Below, one piece after another: positions 10,985-20,184 of a stretch of 64,000 nt of DNA. Under the pieces are notes generated by a model. That model ran no database searches, was not told the origin of the DNA, and saw only the letters and a list, made by a program, of their open reading frames with translations. The position numbers and the translations under genes are program-made. How positions within the stretch are numbered: position 1 is the stretch's first letter; every line of letters begins with the position of its first letter. Origin of the DNA: Nephrocerus scutellatus (taxonomy: Eukaryota; Arthropoda; Insecta; Diptera; Pipunculidae); the NCBI GenBank assembly GCA_947095585.1, contig OX352762.1, positions 115,598,930-115,662,929 on the forward strand. The letters run 5' to 3'.

Positions 10985-11080
10985 TTTGTCAGATTTTCGC
11001 GAGAGGTGGCATCGTTATAACCTCGAACCTGCTGCTCTGAAGTCTAACGCACTAACCACAAGAGCCATGGCGCCCACAAA
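10985..11080 (-). mobile_element. tRNA-derived SINE head
   Basis: Minus-strand GGGCGCCATGGCTCTTGTGG begins at about 11076. It has an A-box-like TGGCTCTTGTGG and a B-box GGTTCGAGGTT, followed by CCACCTCTCGCGAA and TGACAAACG, as in the full SINE at 18236-18496. The 3' half is absent or too diverged. It resembles a tRNA gene, but the anticodon region and 3' side do not fold as one, and the SINE body follows. Confidence 0.75.
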
Positions 11081-11084
11081 CAGC

Positions 11085-12050
11085 TCATCTGAGAGGGTGT
11101 AATTCGTCGTCTGTTGAAATTCTGGTGGCTTATTTTTTTTATCATTTTAATGGTGAGAGCGTTTCTAATAATTATATTCTGGAGGTACATACATTATTTC
11201 TGCTGTAAAAAGCGATCGTCCGGACAGGACTAAACTTGCCAGCAACTATATCTCGAATTTAGATAAAACCTATGTCAAGATAATCTCCTATACTTCACAC
11301 AAGCCTTATTACATATTTTATGTACTATCACTTAGAATGACATAAATGAAGTAGTAAAGTTGCAAAGTGTCGATAAATTGCTTTCGCATTTCTTGCGCGC
11401 TGACTATGTTTTGGTGGCAGCTGGTAAAGTTTTTCTTTCAATTATAATTTTGTTAACCTTCAATTGAACGCGTTGCGACCCGCCCTATCATTTTAAATTA
11501 GCCTATTTCCGCGATCTTAGGACACCTCCATGAATTTGGTCTCCGCCTCTGCATTTTATAGCCGTCCGTTTCCTTTTATCGCTGAAGTGTCAATGGATTT
11601 TTGTAGCCTTGTAGTAAAAAATACATCCATGCCACGCGTGCCAAAAGCCAGTCATATCGAATTTCAACCGCCTTTAATAAACGCGTGCTCGAGCTCTAAT
11701 TTCTCTGCAAATACTCATAGTTGGCGTGATTTCACATGGGGTGAGATACGAACATACTCATACAGTGCATAAAAACTGTAAGATATAATTACACTTTTGA
11801 CTGTGTATCTGTAATCTATATGTTGTGTAAGAACTGTACTGTGATTTCTGCGTTAATGCGTTCAATATGTCCTGTCTGTCCTAATGGTGGACAACTTTTT
11901 TTCCTTGAAATGCAATCCCTATGCGTGAATTGAGCGTTAAATTTTTTTCATAATGACAAACGATATTGTCACGTTTATTAGCAATTCAAATAATAAACCG
12001 CTCAACTGCAAGAAAAAGTCCTGATCGGCCGATCAACGTCATGCTTTACG
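11085..12050. other. No gene recognised
   Basis: AT-rich DNA without recognisable elements. An 80-codon plus frame at 11530-11772 has no known motif and is treated as chance. Confidence 0.3.
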
Positions 12051-12061
12051 TTCGACGTCGT

Positions 12062-12466
12062 TCAATCAGCAAGCGAGTGCACTCGATTTTGCAGTGATTG
12101 GTGTGCGGATCGGCGGGTGATTTGATTGTGGTTGTGGAGAGGGGTATATGCTCGTCGATTCTGTGTGTTTGTGACGCTTTTTGACGTAAACTCGTCATAA
12201 ATCTCACAAAATGTTGTCTTCTGTTGTGCTGTCCCAACGCTCACTTCGCTTTCAGCTAAAAACTGCCGAACTACTTGTCAGCGAATTAATTCATTTTTAA
12301 CACTAGATTTTGACAGATCTTGAAATATATCAGTGCGATTCGCAGCGAGCAATGTCGATATAAATCTTTTCTTTGTTTTTGCTGTTTGTCCGCTTCTTGA
12401 GTTTGTTGATTGTTGTTTTGACTTTTTTTTCTTCAAATGAAATACACTTAGGCGGCCGGCAGACAA
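12062..12466 (-). pseudogene. Unrecognised open-frame relic, split by a stop
   Basis: Two minus-strand frames can be read almost in succession. The first (12466-12278) is Lys/Ser-rich: HLKKKKSKQQSTN... then KRFISTLLAANRTDIFQDL and VKNELIR-stop. The second (12244-12062) begins MSVGTAQQKTTFCEIYDEF and continues Asn/His/Arg-rich. The surrounding DNA is GC-richer than its neighbours and has GATCGGCCGATC palindromes near 12023. It may be a decayed transposon or host coding sequence. I do not recognise a family, and chance cannot be excluded. Confidence 0.25.
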
Positions 12467-12499
12467 CGGCCGATTGATGAAAAGTCGCCGTCGATCAGG

Positions 12500-13025
12500 A
12501 TCGATTTTAATTTGTCGTTTTTATCTTATCTCCTGTTGAGGATCTTGATGTTTTATTTTCGATACAACAACCACTTGTGCTTGTGTTCCGTGAAAGTTGA
12601 AATATTTAATACTAAGCTGGACTTTAACTCTTTAATCATTACATACATACTCTAGTCTTTATAATGACTAAAGCCTGTATTCAATATGTTCGTTAGTAGA
12701 ATTTCAGCATAAACAACAAACGTTATGCGCATGAATTGTTGTACTTTCGGTAAGTGAAAATTTGGTAAGAGAAGTAAACAGTTGTGGGGGAAAGAATGAT
12801 AATATCAATCTATTCAAGCTTTTCGTTGGCTTTAGATTCAATGAAGTTCTTCGGCCGGCTCATGTGTCTTTTCAAAAAAGCACATCCTCTGTCTGGAAAA
12901 AGTAGAACAGCTACATAAAAAGTTTATACGATATGCAATGTGCAAGATGCAACATGACATGCGACATTAACATGCAATATGTACAGTTCTTTTCCCTTCT
13001 CCGGGAAGGACTGGATTGTTTACTG
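12500..13025. other. No gene seen
   Basis: AT-rich DNA. Around 12930-12985 short ATGCAA/ATGC-type motifs (TGCAATGTGCAAGATGCAACATGACATGC) recur imperfectly, but no element or coding frame is recognised. Confidence 0.3.
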
Positions 13026-13029
13026 TAAG

Positions 13030-13267
13030 TAAACCAGGTTCGTAACCACCAAAAAAGTATTTTCCACGGTGTCCCACCACTTACGAAAGTCTGACAAACT
13101 TCCGAGAGAAATACCTTGTCACGAAAAGCTTCTCAATTCGCCGTTTAGATCCGGCATTAAATTGTATGAACCCTCCATTTGTGTGCAAAAATATACATGC
13201 TCAACACAAATGGTTGCGAGCAGCTAGGCCTTGGACCGCAATGTTCGCGCCAAATTTTATTGTTATT
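13030..13267 (+). mobile_element. tRNA-derived SINE, 5'-truncated
   Basis: It starts just before the B-box (AGGTTCGTAACC) and runs through GTGTCCCACC, TTCTCAATTCGCCGTT, CCATTTGTGTGCAAAAATATAC and GCTAGGCCTTGGACCGCAATG, the same order as the full copy at 18236-18496. It ends in an A/T tail (ATTTTATTGTTATTAAA). The A-box is missing. A small insertion sits between CGCCGTT and CCATTTG. Confidence 0.88.
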
Positions 13268-13309
13268 AAAAAAACCATGGTCCCTCTAGAGATTTCTAAA
13301 ATAATGGCG

Positions 13310-13975
13310 GTGCTTGTTTTCTTTTCTTCTTACCTCCTTGGCCTATCGCTTTCTCAAGGAAAAAGCGTCTTCAGATTTGGAAGACCTCTTTCACAACACC
13401 GACACACAAAAAAGGATCAAAAATGGAACTACACTACGCCAACACTTATACGAAGTCTTAAGCTTCTATTGCAAGTCTTTTATTTCTCCCAACCAACATG
13501 GCTTTCTGAAAGATAGACCAACCAACACTTAACCTCTTTGAAATCGAGTACTTCGCCCTTTCAGCCTTAGAGACTGGCAACGAAGTCGACGTAGCTGCAA
13601 CTGAATTCAGTAAGGCTTTCGATAAGATATCTCACCAATAAATCCTTTTTAAATTGTCTGCCTTCAGCTTTGAACCCATATTGTTAAATTGGATATCCTT
13701 TTATATGGAAAACCGTCTTTATAACGTTCGCTTCAGGTCCGTCCGTATCGACCACATTTTTGGCAACCTCTGGTGTCCCACAAGGCACCCATCTCTTCAT
13801 CCTAACTATAAATGATCTTGATAGTGCCATCAAACAATCCGCCCGCTCTCTCTACGCTGATGATAGCACATTTTTCAAACCCATTTCTTCTCCACAAAGA
13901 CTAACTGTCTCCTTCAACAAGATCTAAATATTTGTGCCTGGTTGCTAAGAGCTTAATATCACAAAAATTTTTGGG
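13310..13975 (+). mobile_element. Jockey-group LINE reverse transcriptase relic (distinct family)
   Basis: The frames give SFISPNQHGFLKDRPTNT (13475-13530), then TGNEVDV..T.FSKAFDKISH (motif A, 13572-13637), LNWI.SYMENRLYNVRFRS, a degraded PQG(T/S) region (CCCACAAGGCACCC, 13777), and SLYADDSTFFKP (motif C, 13850-13880) with YADDS preserved. Several stops and at least three frameshifts are present. It differs from the CR1 copies in motif wording, so it is a separate Jockey-like family; the piece at 42990-44215 may be a relative. Confidence 0.78.
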
Positions 13976-13979
13976 ACTA

Positions 13980-15880
13980 TCCATAAAGAGCTTTTTTATT
14001 ACACAAGTGCTAAGTCGTGGTCGTCGTGGACTTTGCCAGGGTAAAGAGGTAGAGAGAAACAAGAAATCGAAAGAAGAAATGCATTAGCAGATTTATTATG
14101 CTTTCTATTCGTGTATGACTCGGAACCCATATAAGAGTGACGAAATTTCATCTTAAAGTAAAGTTTAGTATTTTCTTACATTCCACAGCAATCTTCGAGT
14201 TGACAAAATATGAATTCAATGCTAATAGAGCAGTTGATAGCTGTCACTATATAATGCCAAGTTTCTTTCTCGTATCCTTTCCTTCACAGCACAGTTGTAA
14301 GCAAATATTTCTGATTAATAAACAATTGGTCGCATTGTCCAAGTGTGAATGCCTCTTAAGGATTCTTATCTCAAAACAGGGGGCTCCAGTTTCTTCATAA
14401 GTAAGAGAACAGTTAGCGAATAATCTTGGTTCAAACTGCAAGAGTTCTTTGTTAGATTTTTCCACTCTCCCTGGTGGGCTGTCATATTCTATATCCTAGA
14501 AAGGATACTGTACTATCAAAATTTTATGAATTTCCATACACATTCTTGTGTCCATAATGACAAATGTTATTCTTTCGAAGCCGACATATAGCAGTCACCG
14601 CTTCCATCCTGAATAACTATAACCAGAGGTTACAGATTCAGTACTGTTTGCCATACCAGAAGAGCAGTAAGCACACAAATTCTTAATGTTACATCTTACG
14701 TTAAATTTAACTAGGAACCATTTTAAATGCTATTCTATTCGACCTCATATCACTCAATGAGATAGCGGTGTGTTGAAGTGTATAGAAGTGGTCCAATTAT
14801 TGAACCCTCAGATACTCCACCTACTATACTGTCGCAAAACTAACTTTTCTTAAAAAAGTTAAGAAGTTTAGCATCCATATTGAATAACGTTCAGTTTGTC
14901 CAACATCTTCAGCCAAAAAAAGCACACTCTCTGTGATAAATTTTTCCAAACAACAAGGAAGGAATCTCGCAAAACAAAGGAAGAAATCACCAACGATATC
15001 GAGCGTGATCCTTTAAGGTTGCAATGCACGCAGATGCTCCATTTTGATCAGGTCGTCAGCGACACATCGTTCATCATTCGTGAAATGAAGAAGCGTCCAC
15101 GGGGATCATTGAGTGTGTGTGTGTTTTTTTTTTTATTGTGTCGACTTGACAACTCCAAGGAAGGTCGCAGCATTTGCTTTTTCTCTCCTTTTTGTCATTT
15201 GACCGATTCCACACATTCGCCTGTGATGAACAAGTGAAGTGGGTATGATGGCTCGCGCAACCGATCGACTATATTGGAAGCTAAAAGTCACATAAATGGA
15301 ATGCGCCTTTTTACGATAAAATTTTTACCATTCGGGAATCCTTTAGCCGATTTGAAATCGCACATATTGTAGCAGATTCTTTGATCGGCGAGGCGAGTCT
15401 CTACAGGAAACAGTGAGGGGATTTTTCTTAAAATATTTTATGGACCGGCTCGACAGCAATTTCGCTGATGATCCCTGTTGCAGCTTAAAATCAAACTATA
15501 AATGCAGATTTGGATACTAAGAATTACCCTTTGAATGAAGGAAACTTGGAAGTCAAAATTTTGAGACTTTAAGCTATTTGACTGTCTAAGTTTTGGGTCA
15601 GGAAAGATTTACCGTTTCAGTATCTATGCACTGGATTTGGGTTACAGATCGGTCAATCCAGCTAACTTTTGACACTAATGAATCCTGGATTGTTTGGCAA
15701 TTAGATAAAGTTTATCTTATATAGCGTGAGTGACTCGCATTATCAAATCAGAAAAAAAGGTAAAGTCTTTCACAGACCAGGAACCATGGCATAGCTCTGA
15801 AACCGCCAAAGGAAATCCGTGCATTAACAGAATGCACCGAAAAGAACCAGCAACACTGGACGCAAAGCAACGTAACGCAT
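13980..15880. other. No gene recognised
   Basis: Unique-looking AT-rich DNA with scattered short frames and no shared repeats. A poly-T run lies at 15125-15136. This is part of the transposon-poor 3' flank of Dll and could hold regulatory sequence. Confidence 0.3.
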
Positions 15881-17300
15881 AAAATCAGCTAGCTAGCAAT
15901 GGCAAGCCAAGCGCATCATCATCAGCAGCAGCAACTAACTGCAACAACAACAATCAAAGGAATTTGAAAGAATTCCATCAAAAGAATTGCACTGGGAATT
16001 TCGTATTTCTTGTGGTGCCTACCTACCGTGCGTGTGTGCGGATCGCAATTGTTGTTTCGTTCGTTCGTTCGTTCACAATTTAAGGCAGTTTCGTGCGCGG
16101 CAGGCCAGCAACGGTTTAGCGGTCATTGTCACCCTGTCTCGTGAAAGACAAATGTTCCATTGTTATAAGCATACGCGCTGCAGTTGGATCAGCAACGACT
16201 TCTCCGCTCCCGGCTGGTGTGTGATGTCGTCCCGGTCTTAAGCATCAAGTGCTGCTGGAATTACTCTGTCTGGTTGCGGCTGCGCAACTTCGCAATGCCA
16301 ATGCCATATGATGATGCCGTGCGTCGTCTGACGAAGATGTTGTTGATGATGTTGATGTTACACTAGTTTGCCCCGCATATGTTGGTTGGTGCGGATTTTG
16401 AAACACACCGGAGATCAGCTTCGAGCGCGGCCTCTTTAAAGGTGACATTCCAAATTTGTTGAAAAATCGATTTGTTGTTGTTGTTGCTGCTGCCTGACAC
16501 TGACACTGGCCGCAGGTCGCTGGAGCTGTTGCTATGTTGCTATACTGCCGCTGTGTTACACTTAAGTCGGTCGATATCAATTCAACTTTTTCCCCCATTT
16601 ATACTCGTACTCCTACTTGCCGAGAAGTATCTGCATCTGTGTCTTTGCTGAAGTCGATCTTGTTACAGCCAGCGGGAGGAACGCATGTTTCATTGTTTCA
16701 CCCTTGCCCCGCCGCCATACCTATTCCAGAAGGTGTTGCCGCATCAGCTAAGGGAATCTCGATCACCGAACTAAAATGATCATGGCAGATCAGTTTATCT
16801 TTGTCAATGTTTTACTTCGGATTGTTTCGTCAAATTGGGACGCAACCAACAAGTGAAAAACTTCAGCATCAACATCAACTTCAACCAAGAAGTGTCATCT
16901 GCAGTAGATACGTCGCTGCGTCTGCAGGTCACCTCTTGGCGCATACGCAATGTGTAACTCGTCTTCCGAATATTTGGTTATATTTTCAGTCAAACGATGA
17001 TGGAACTAACCAATGGACAAAATGTAAAGTTTTCCTCGGCTGCACACTGAAAATCACTGAGTGATGCATTTTATTCCTCCTCTTTGCCAGAAGACTTTTA
17101 TGGAGTTGAATATTCCGTGCAGCGCAGGATGGATCATTGGAGGGTCGCTTGTATATTCTATATAAAGACATGATCTGGTGCTGCTGTGATACTATTGTGT
17201 TGTGGTTTTTTTTTGGTTCATATGCTGAGCAGCGACTTAATGAGCAAAAACCTTTTTGCATTACGTTGCGATCACAAAAGAGGATTTGGTTTTGGTAAAT
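15881..17300. other. GC-richer island with CAG/CAA repeats, no assigned gene
   Basis: This block is visibly richer in GC and CpG than its surroundings and has triplet-rich sequence (CATCATCATCAGCAGCAGCAA at 15916-15936, GTTGTTGTTGTTGCTGCTGCC at 16474-16494). A 22-codon plus ORF (ATG at 15899) and a 117-codon minus frame (16598-16245) are open. The minus frame includes MSPLKRPRSKLISGVF and a Ser/Thr-rich stretch, and a TATAAAT motif sits just upstream at about 16600. Such composition is common in fly 5' UTRs, regulatory DNA and low-complexity exons, so it may be either. No function is assigned. Confidence 0.3.
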
Positions 17301-17304
17301 CTGG

Positions 17305-17770
17305 TTCAGCCATCAGTATACCGTTCATCACTCGTATTTCTTTCCAGCACCTTGGACTCGCTAGCTAGGTAGTGAATTATGAGTATAGATTCTATTATAT
17401 TTATGCCACGTTGCGGCAGGGTCGGGTATATCCCGCCGGGTATATTTCCACCTGGAAATTTGTATTGTCCGAAGGAAATATCTGCCCAGCTAACTCCATC
17501 AGTGGTGAATATGCTATTAGACCGCCTATAGGCCACGGCAGGTATAAAGTGAGGATGTGAGTTAATGTCCTCGTTTTCTTCTTGGTTGCATAGTATTTGA
17601 CAATTAGGGAAATGACTTTTTTCCAAGCATTCGAGATTTGCTTGTATCGTGGTTGACAGCTCATATTCTTGCGATCGAGGGAGAGAGCTTTGTGTAGTCG
17701 ACATGCTGTTGGTAGCTTTTCAATACTTTCCCAGCGTTATGTTAGTCCATGTTAGTCCAGCTTGCATGCT
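17305..17770. other. No gene recognised; TTAGTCCA direct repeats
   Basis: A minus frame (17704-17306) is open for 132 codons without recognisable motifs. At 17741-17778 the octamer-like TTAGTCCA/CTAGTCCA recurs three times immediately before the LOA copy starts. Confidence 0.3.
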
Positions 17771-17775
17771 AGTCC

Positions 17776-19136
17776 AAAGGATCTCAGACCAATCAGTCTT
17801 TAATCATTTTTGTTAAAGGCACTGGAAAGACTAGTCGATATCCACATACGCACACCCATTGAGAAAAGACTCCTGTCTACAGATAAGCACGCATATGGTA
17901 AATGCAAGTTGGTAGAAACAGCTCTGCACACACTGGTTCGTTCTACTGAACATTCCCTTCACCACAAGGAGTACACAATGGAAGTATTCCTTTAGACATT
18001 AAAGACGCTTTTAACAATGTCAACACTTCTGCGATTACGAATACGCTGTCGAATTTGAGGGTGAATGACTCGCTTGGCGAATTGATTAATCTTCTGCTCA
18101 CAAGTATGATTATTAATTTGAAGCTGGGCGTGGCGTCTGCCAGAAGATCTGTCTCCAGAAAATACCCACAAGGTGGAGTCCTGTCCCCTTTCTATGGAAC
18201 TTAGCGGTGAATAAACTGCTGGTATGTCTAAGAGGGCGCCGTGGCTCAGTGGAAATGAGCATGGCTACTAAGCAAGGTGTTTGTGGTTCTAATCTCAGTA
18301 ACACCAAAAGTATTTTGTGTCCCACCTCTCGCGAATGGATGACAAACGTTCCGAGAAAGTTTCTCAATTCGCCGTTCGGATCCGGTCCGGTAGGTCCCTT
18401 CCATTTGTGTGCAAAAATATACATGCTCAACACGAATGTTTGCGAGAAGCTAGGCCTTGGACCGCAATGGGCTGTCATGCCGAATATTATTATTATTATG
18501 TCTAAGAGGTCAGGGCTGCAGAGTAATCACTTATGCGGATAACGTGTCTATTGCCACCTTTGGAAAACACCCATATATCTGACAGGAACTTCTGCAAAAT
18601 GCTCTCAACAAGCTAACATGCTGGGCAGATCGCTGGGGTTTAGGGTAAATCCTCACAAAACTGAGCTTCTATAAAAGGTATAAGCTTAACATTCTCTGAT
18701 AGAGCCAAGTATTTGGGTCTTATTTTGGACAGAATGCTGAGCTGGAAACCTAACATACAAAAAAGAGTTCGTAAAACCATTGGCACTCTTTTCATGCAAA
18801 AAAGCCGTTGGGGTCTTTAACCCCACATAACCCATTGGCTATATATAGCGGTAGTAAGTAGAAGAAGACGCCTACCTGGAAGAACACATACATTTGTTCA
18901 CATTTCTACATCATCGTCCATCTTCTCTGTACTTGTCCAGGCCTCTCCCAAAAGCGTAAACTCCATATGGGAGCTTTCTTTTACAACAACACTAATGTCA
19001 TTGGTAGTCTCCAACGCTTCATACGAAGCTCTAACTGGTTCATCGAGTAGGTGGAAGGAATTTTTCCTGATCCGTGTGGTATCACAATGGAACATTACTT
19101 GGTCTAAGTGACAGCAACCTTAACCTAACCCAACCT
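17776..19136 (+). mobile_element. LOA/I-like LINE relic, RT to 3' end, with a SINE nested in it
   Basis: 5'-truncated. It starts at DLRPISL.SFL and continues ALERLVDIHIRTPIEKRLLSTDKHAY, TALHTLVRSTEHSLHHKEYTM and IKDAFNNVNTSAITNTLSNL (motif A). Then come SRKYPQGGVLSPF (motif B) and VNKLLVCLRG, interrupted by the SINE at 18236-18496. It resumes at GCRVITYADN (motif C, YADD changed to YADN). A deletion removes most of RNase H. The last part reads IHLFSVLVQ.. SQKRKLHMGAF and SSRWKEFFLI, then the 3' tail CCTTAACCTAACCCAACC at 19113-19130. The last 270 bp match the 3' end at 48050-48288. Confidence 0.85.
18236..18496 (+). mobile_element. Complete tRNA-derived SINE with 13-bp target-site duplications
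   Basis: About 261 bp, flanked by perfect TATGTCTAAGAGG copies at 18223-18235 and 18497-18509. The head GCGCCGTGGCTCAGTGG holds a pol III A-box (TGGCTCAGTGG). A B-box-like GTGGTTCTAATCTC lies 46 bp further. The body contains CCCACCTCTCGCGAATGG, CAATTCGCCGTTCGG, GTGTGCAAAAATATACATGC and AAGCTAGGCCTTGGACCGCAATG, and it ends in (ATT)n. Excision leaves the host LINE frame ...LLVCLRG-GCRVITYAD... continuous, proving insertion into the RT gene. Mobilisation by a LINE is implied by the duplications. Relatives in the window: 10985, 13030, 33693, 40411 and 53604. Confidence 0.95.
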
Positions 19137-19139
19137 AAC

Positions 19140-20180
19140 CTAGTGCAGCATTCTATTTTGTTAGAGAAGTACGATAGGCTGTCCAAATATTTGTTCGTTT
19201 GTCCCTGTTGAAGAGTTTCCGAAGTTCTCCTCTTTTGGCCTCGAGGGAACATCTCTCGTACCTCTAACGCGAGCTGTAAGATAGCTTGTGTGATAGGCAT
19301 TTGTAATTGCCTCGGTGAGGTCGTTGGCAGTGCTGCCTTAATATACAATCGAGTTAATAGGGGTGTTATATTGAATTTGACTGAGTCTAGGTAGACTTGC
19401 CGTTTGATGTGTTTATGGGTTATTATAAGAGATGGAACCCTATTGGGAGTTTTTATATTAAAATTTATGGTACATATGGTCGGGGAATGATACCTCCTTC
19501 ATTACATGCCATTTCAGGATCGCAATGGCCGTACTTGCATCTGTCTAGTACCTCTCTCCTTTTTTTATATAATGTACATACGCTAAAGGGGTTTGCACCC
19601 TTATAATGCTTAGAACAGCGTGGGCGTTAGGAAAATTTGGGAGAGTAAAAGTTGAGATGTCTATGCGACTGCAGATCATATATAGCGTTTATGAAGGTTG
19701 CATCACGTCATCACATATAATGTTTTTGGATTAAGAAGTGGCTCACCTCTTAGGTTGATATCGGAGCTTCCCCAGACTAGGTGGTGAGAGCTTGCATTGC
19801 ACCCTATCACGAATTTTTGGCTGTGAGCTGTGTTCGATAAGGCTCTGTATTGTTTTCGGTGGTAGGTCTTCTTCCTCCAGCGAAGAAGGCAGCGGCAAGA
19901 TTAATGATTTGCGTCTATATGGAGATCACGGTTAAGGCTCTGGAAATTTATTGATTTTAATTGACTAAATGTTAAACGAGTGGTGACATAGGATTGCTGT
20001 CCTTGGTCTCCCGTTTCTTTTGCAAAAACTCAACTTACCCTGTTTGTTTGGGATCCCCAAAATTTTTTCGTTTTTGATCCATGGCTCTTGGATGAGAACT
20101 ATGTCCCAGTTGTTTTTTTTTTTTTGAAAAAAGCAGGCAGATCTATGCAGGTTTATATGCACACACTTCAGCATTATGTG
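19140..20180 (-). mobile_element. LOA/I-like LINE 5' region (endonuclease and linker), reverse orientation
   Basis: From 20174 on the minus strand the frame opens MLKCVHINLHRSACFFQKK...WDIVLIQEPWI, the start of an AP-endonuclease with the QEPW catalytic segment. Further on come FVIGCNASSHHLVWGSSDINLRGE (19830-19755), which holds the usual GCDAN..H..WGSS..N.RGE block with D changed to N. The EN-RT linker follows (RGELRKLFNRDKRTNIWTAYRTSLTK, 19230-19150). A 5'-truncated CR1 3' end (19562-19690) interrupts it. Its left edge is exactly the 3' end of the plus-strand LOA copy at 17776-19136, so that copy may have inserted here. Confidence 0.8.
19562..19690 (-). mobile_element. CR1/Jockey-group LINE 3' terminus nested in LOA
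   Basis: Minus-strand reading gives the last ~125 bp of the family: GATCTGCAGTCGCATAGACATC, CTAACGCCCACGCTGTTC, CATTATAAGGGTGCAAACCCC, GTATGTACATTATAT and an A-run (plus-strand T-run at 19560-19566). The same terminus is at 9074, 27250-27325, 36505-36572 and 52045. Extreme 5' truncation is typical of LINE insertion. Confidence 0.85.
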
Positions 20181-20184
20181 TAGC

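Noticed and set aside
10985..11080. Possible tRNA gene
   Set aside because: A- and B-box motifs are present, but a complete cloverleaf is not, and the downstream sequence is the SINE body seen in other copies.
16245..16598. 117-codon minus-strand frame with a TATAAAT nearby
   Set aside because: The Ser/Thr-rich translation looks plausible, but there are no splice signals or homology and the DNA is triplet-repeat-rich. Kept as an observation within the interval, not as a gene.
16534..17064. Two same-frame plus-strand open stretches separated by one stop
   Set aside because: No recognisable domain; the GC-richer composition lowers stop frequency and explains the openness.
19113..19136. Interstitial telomere
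   Set aside because: The few CCTAA-like units sit exactly at a LINE 3' end and recur at another copy of the same family, so they belong to the element.
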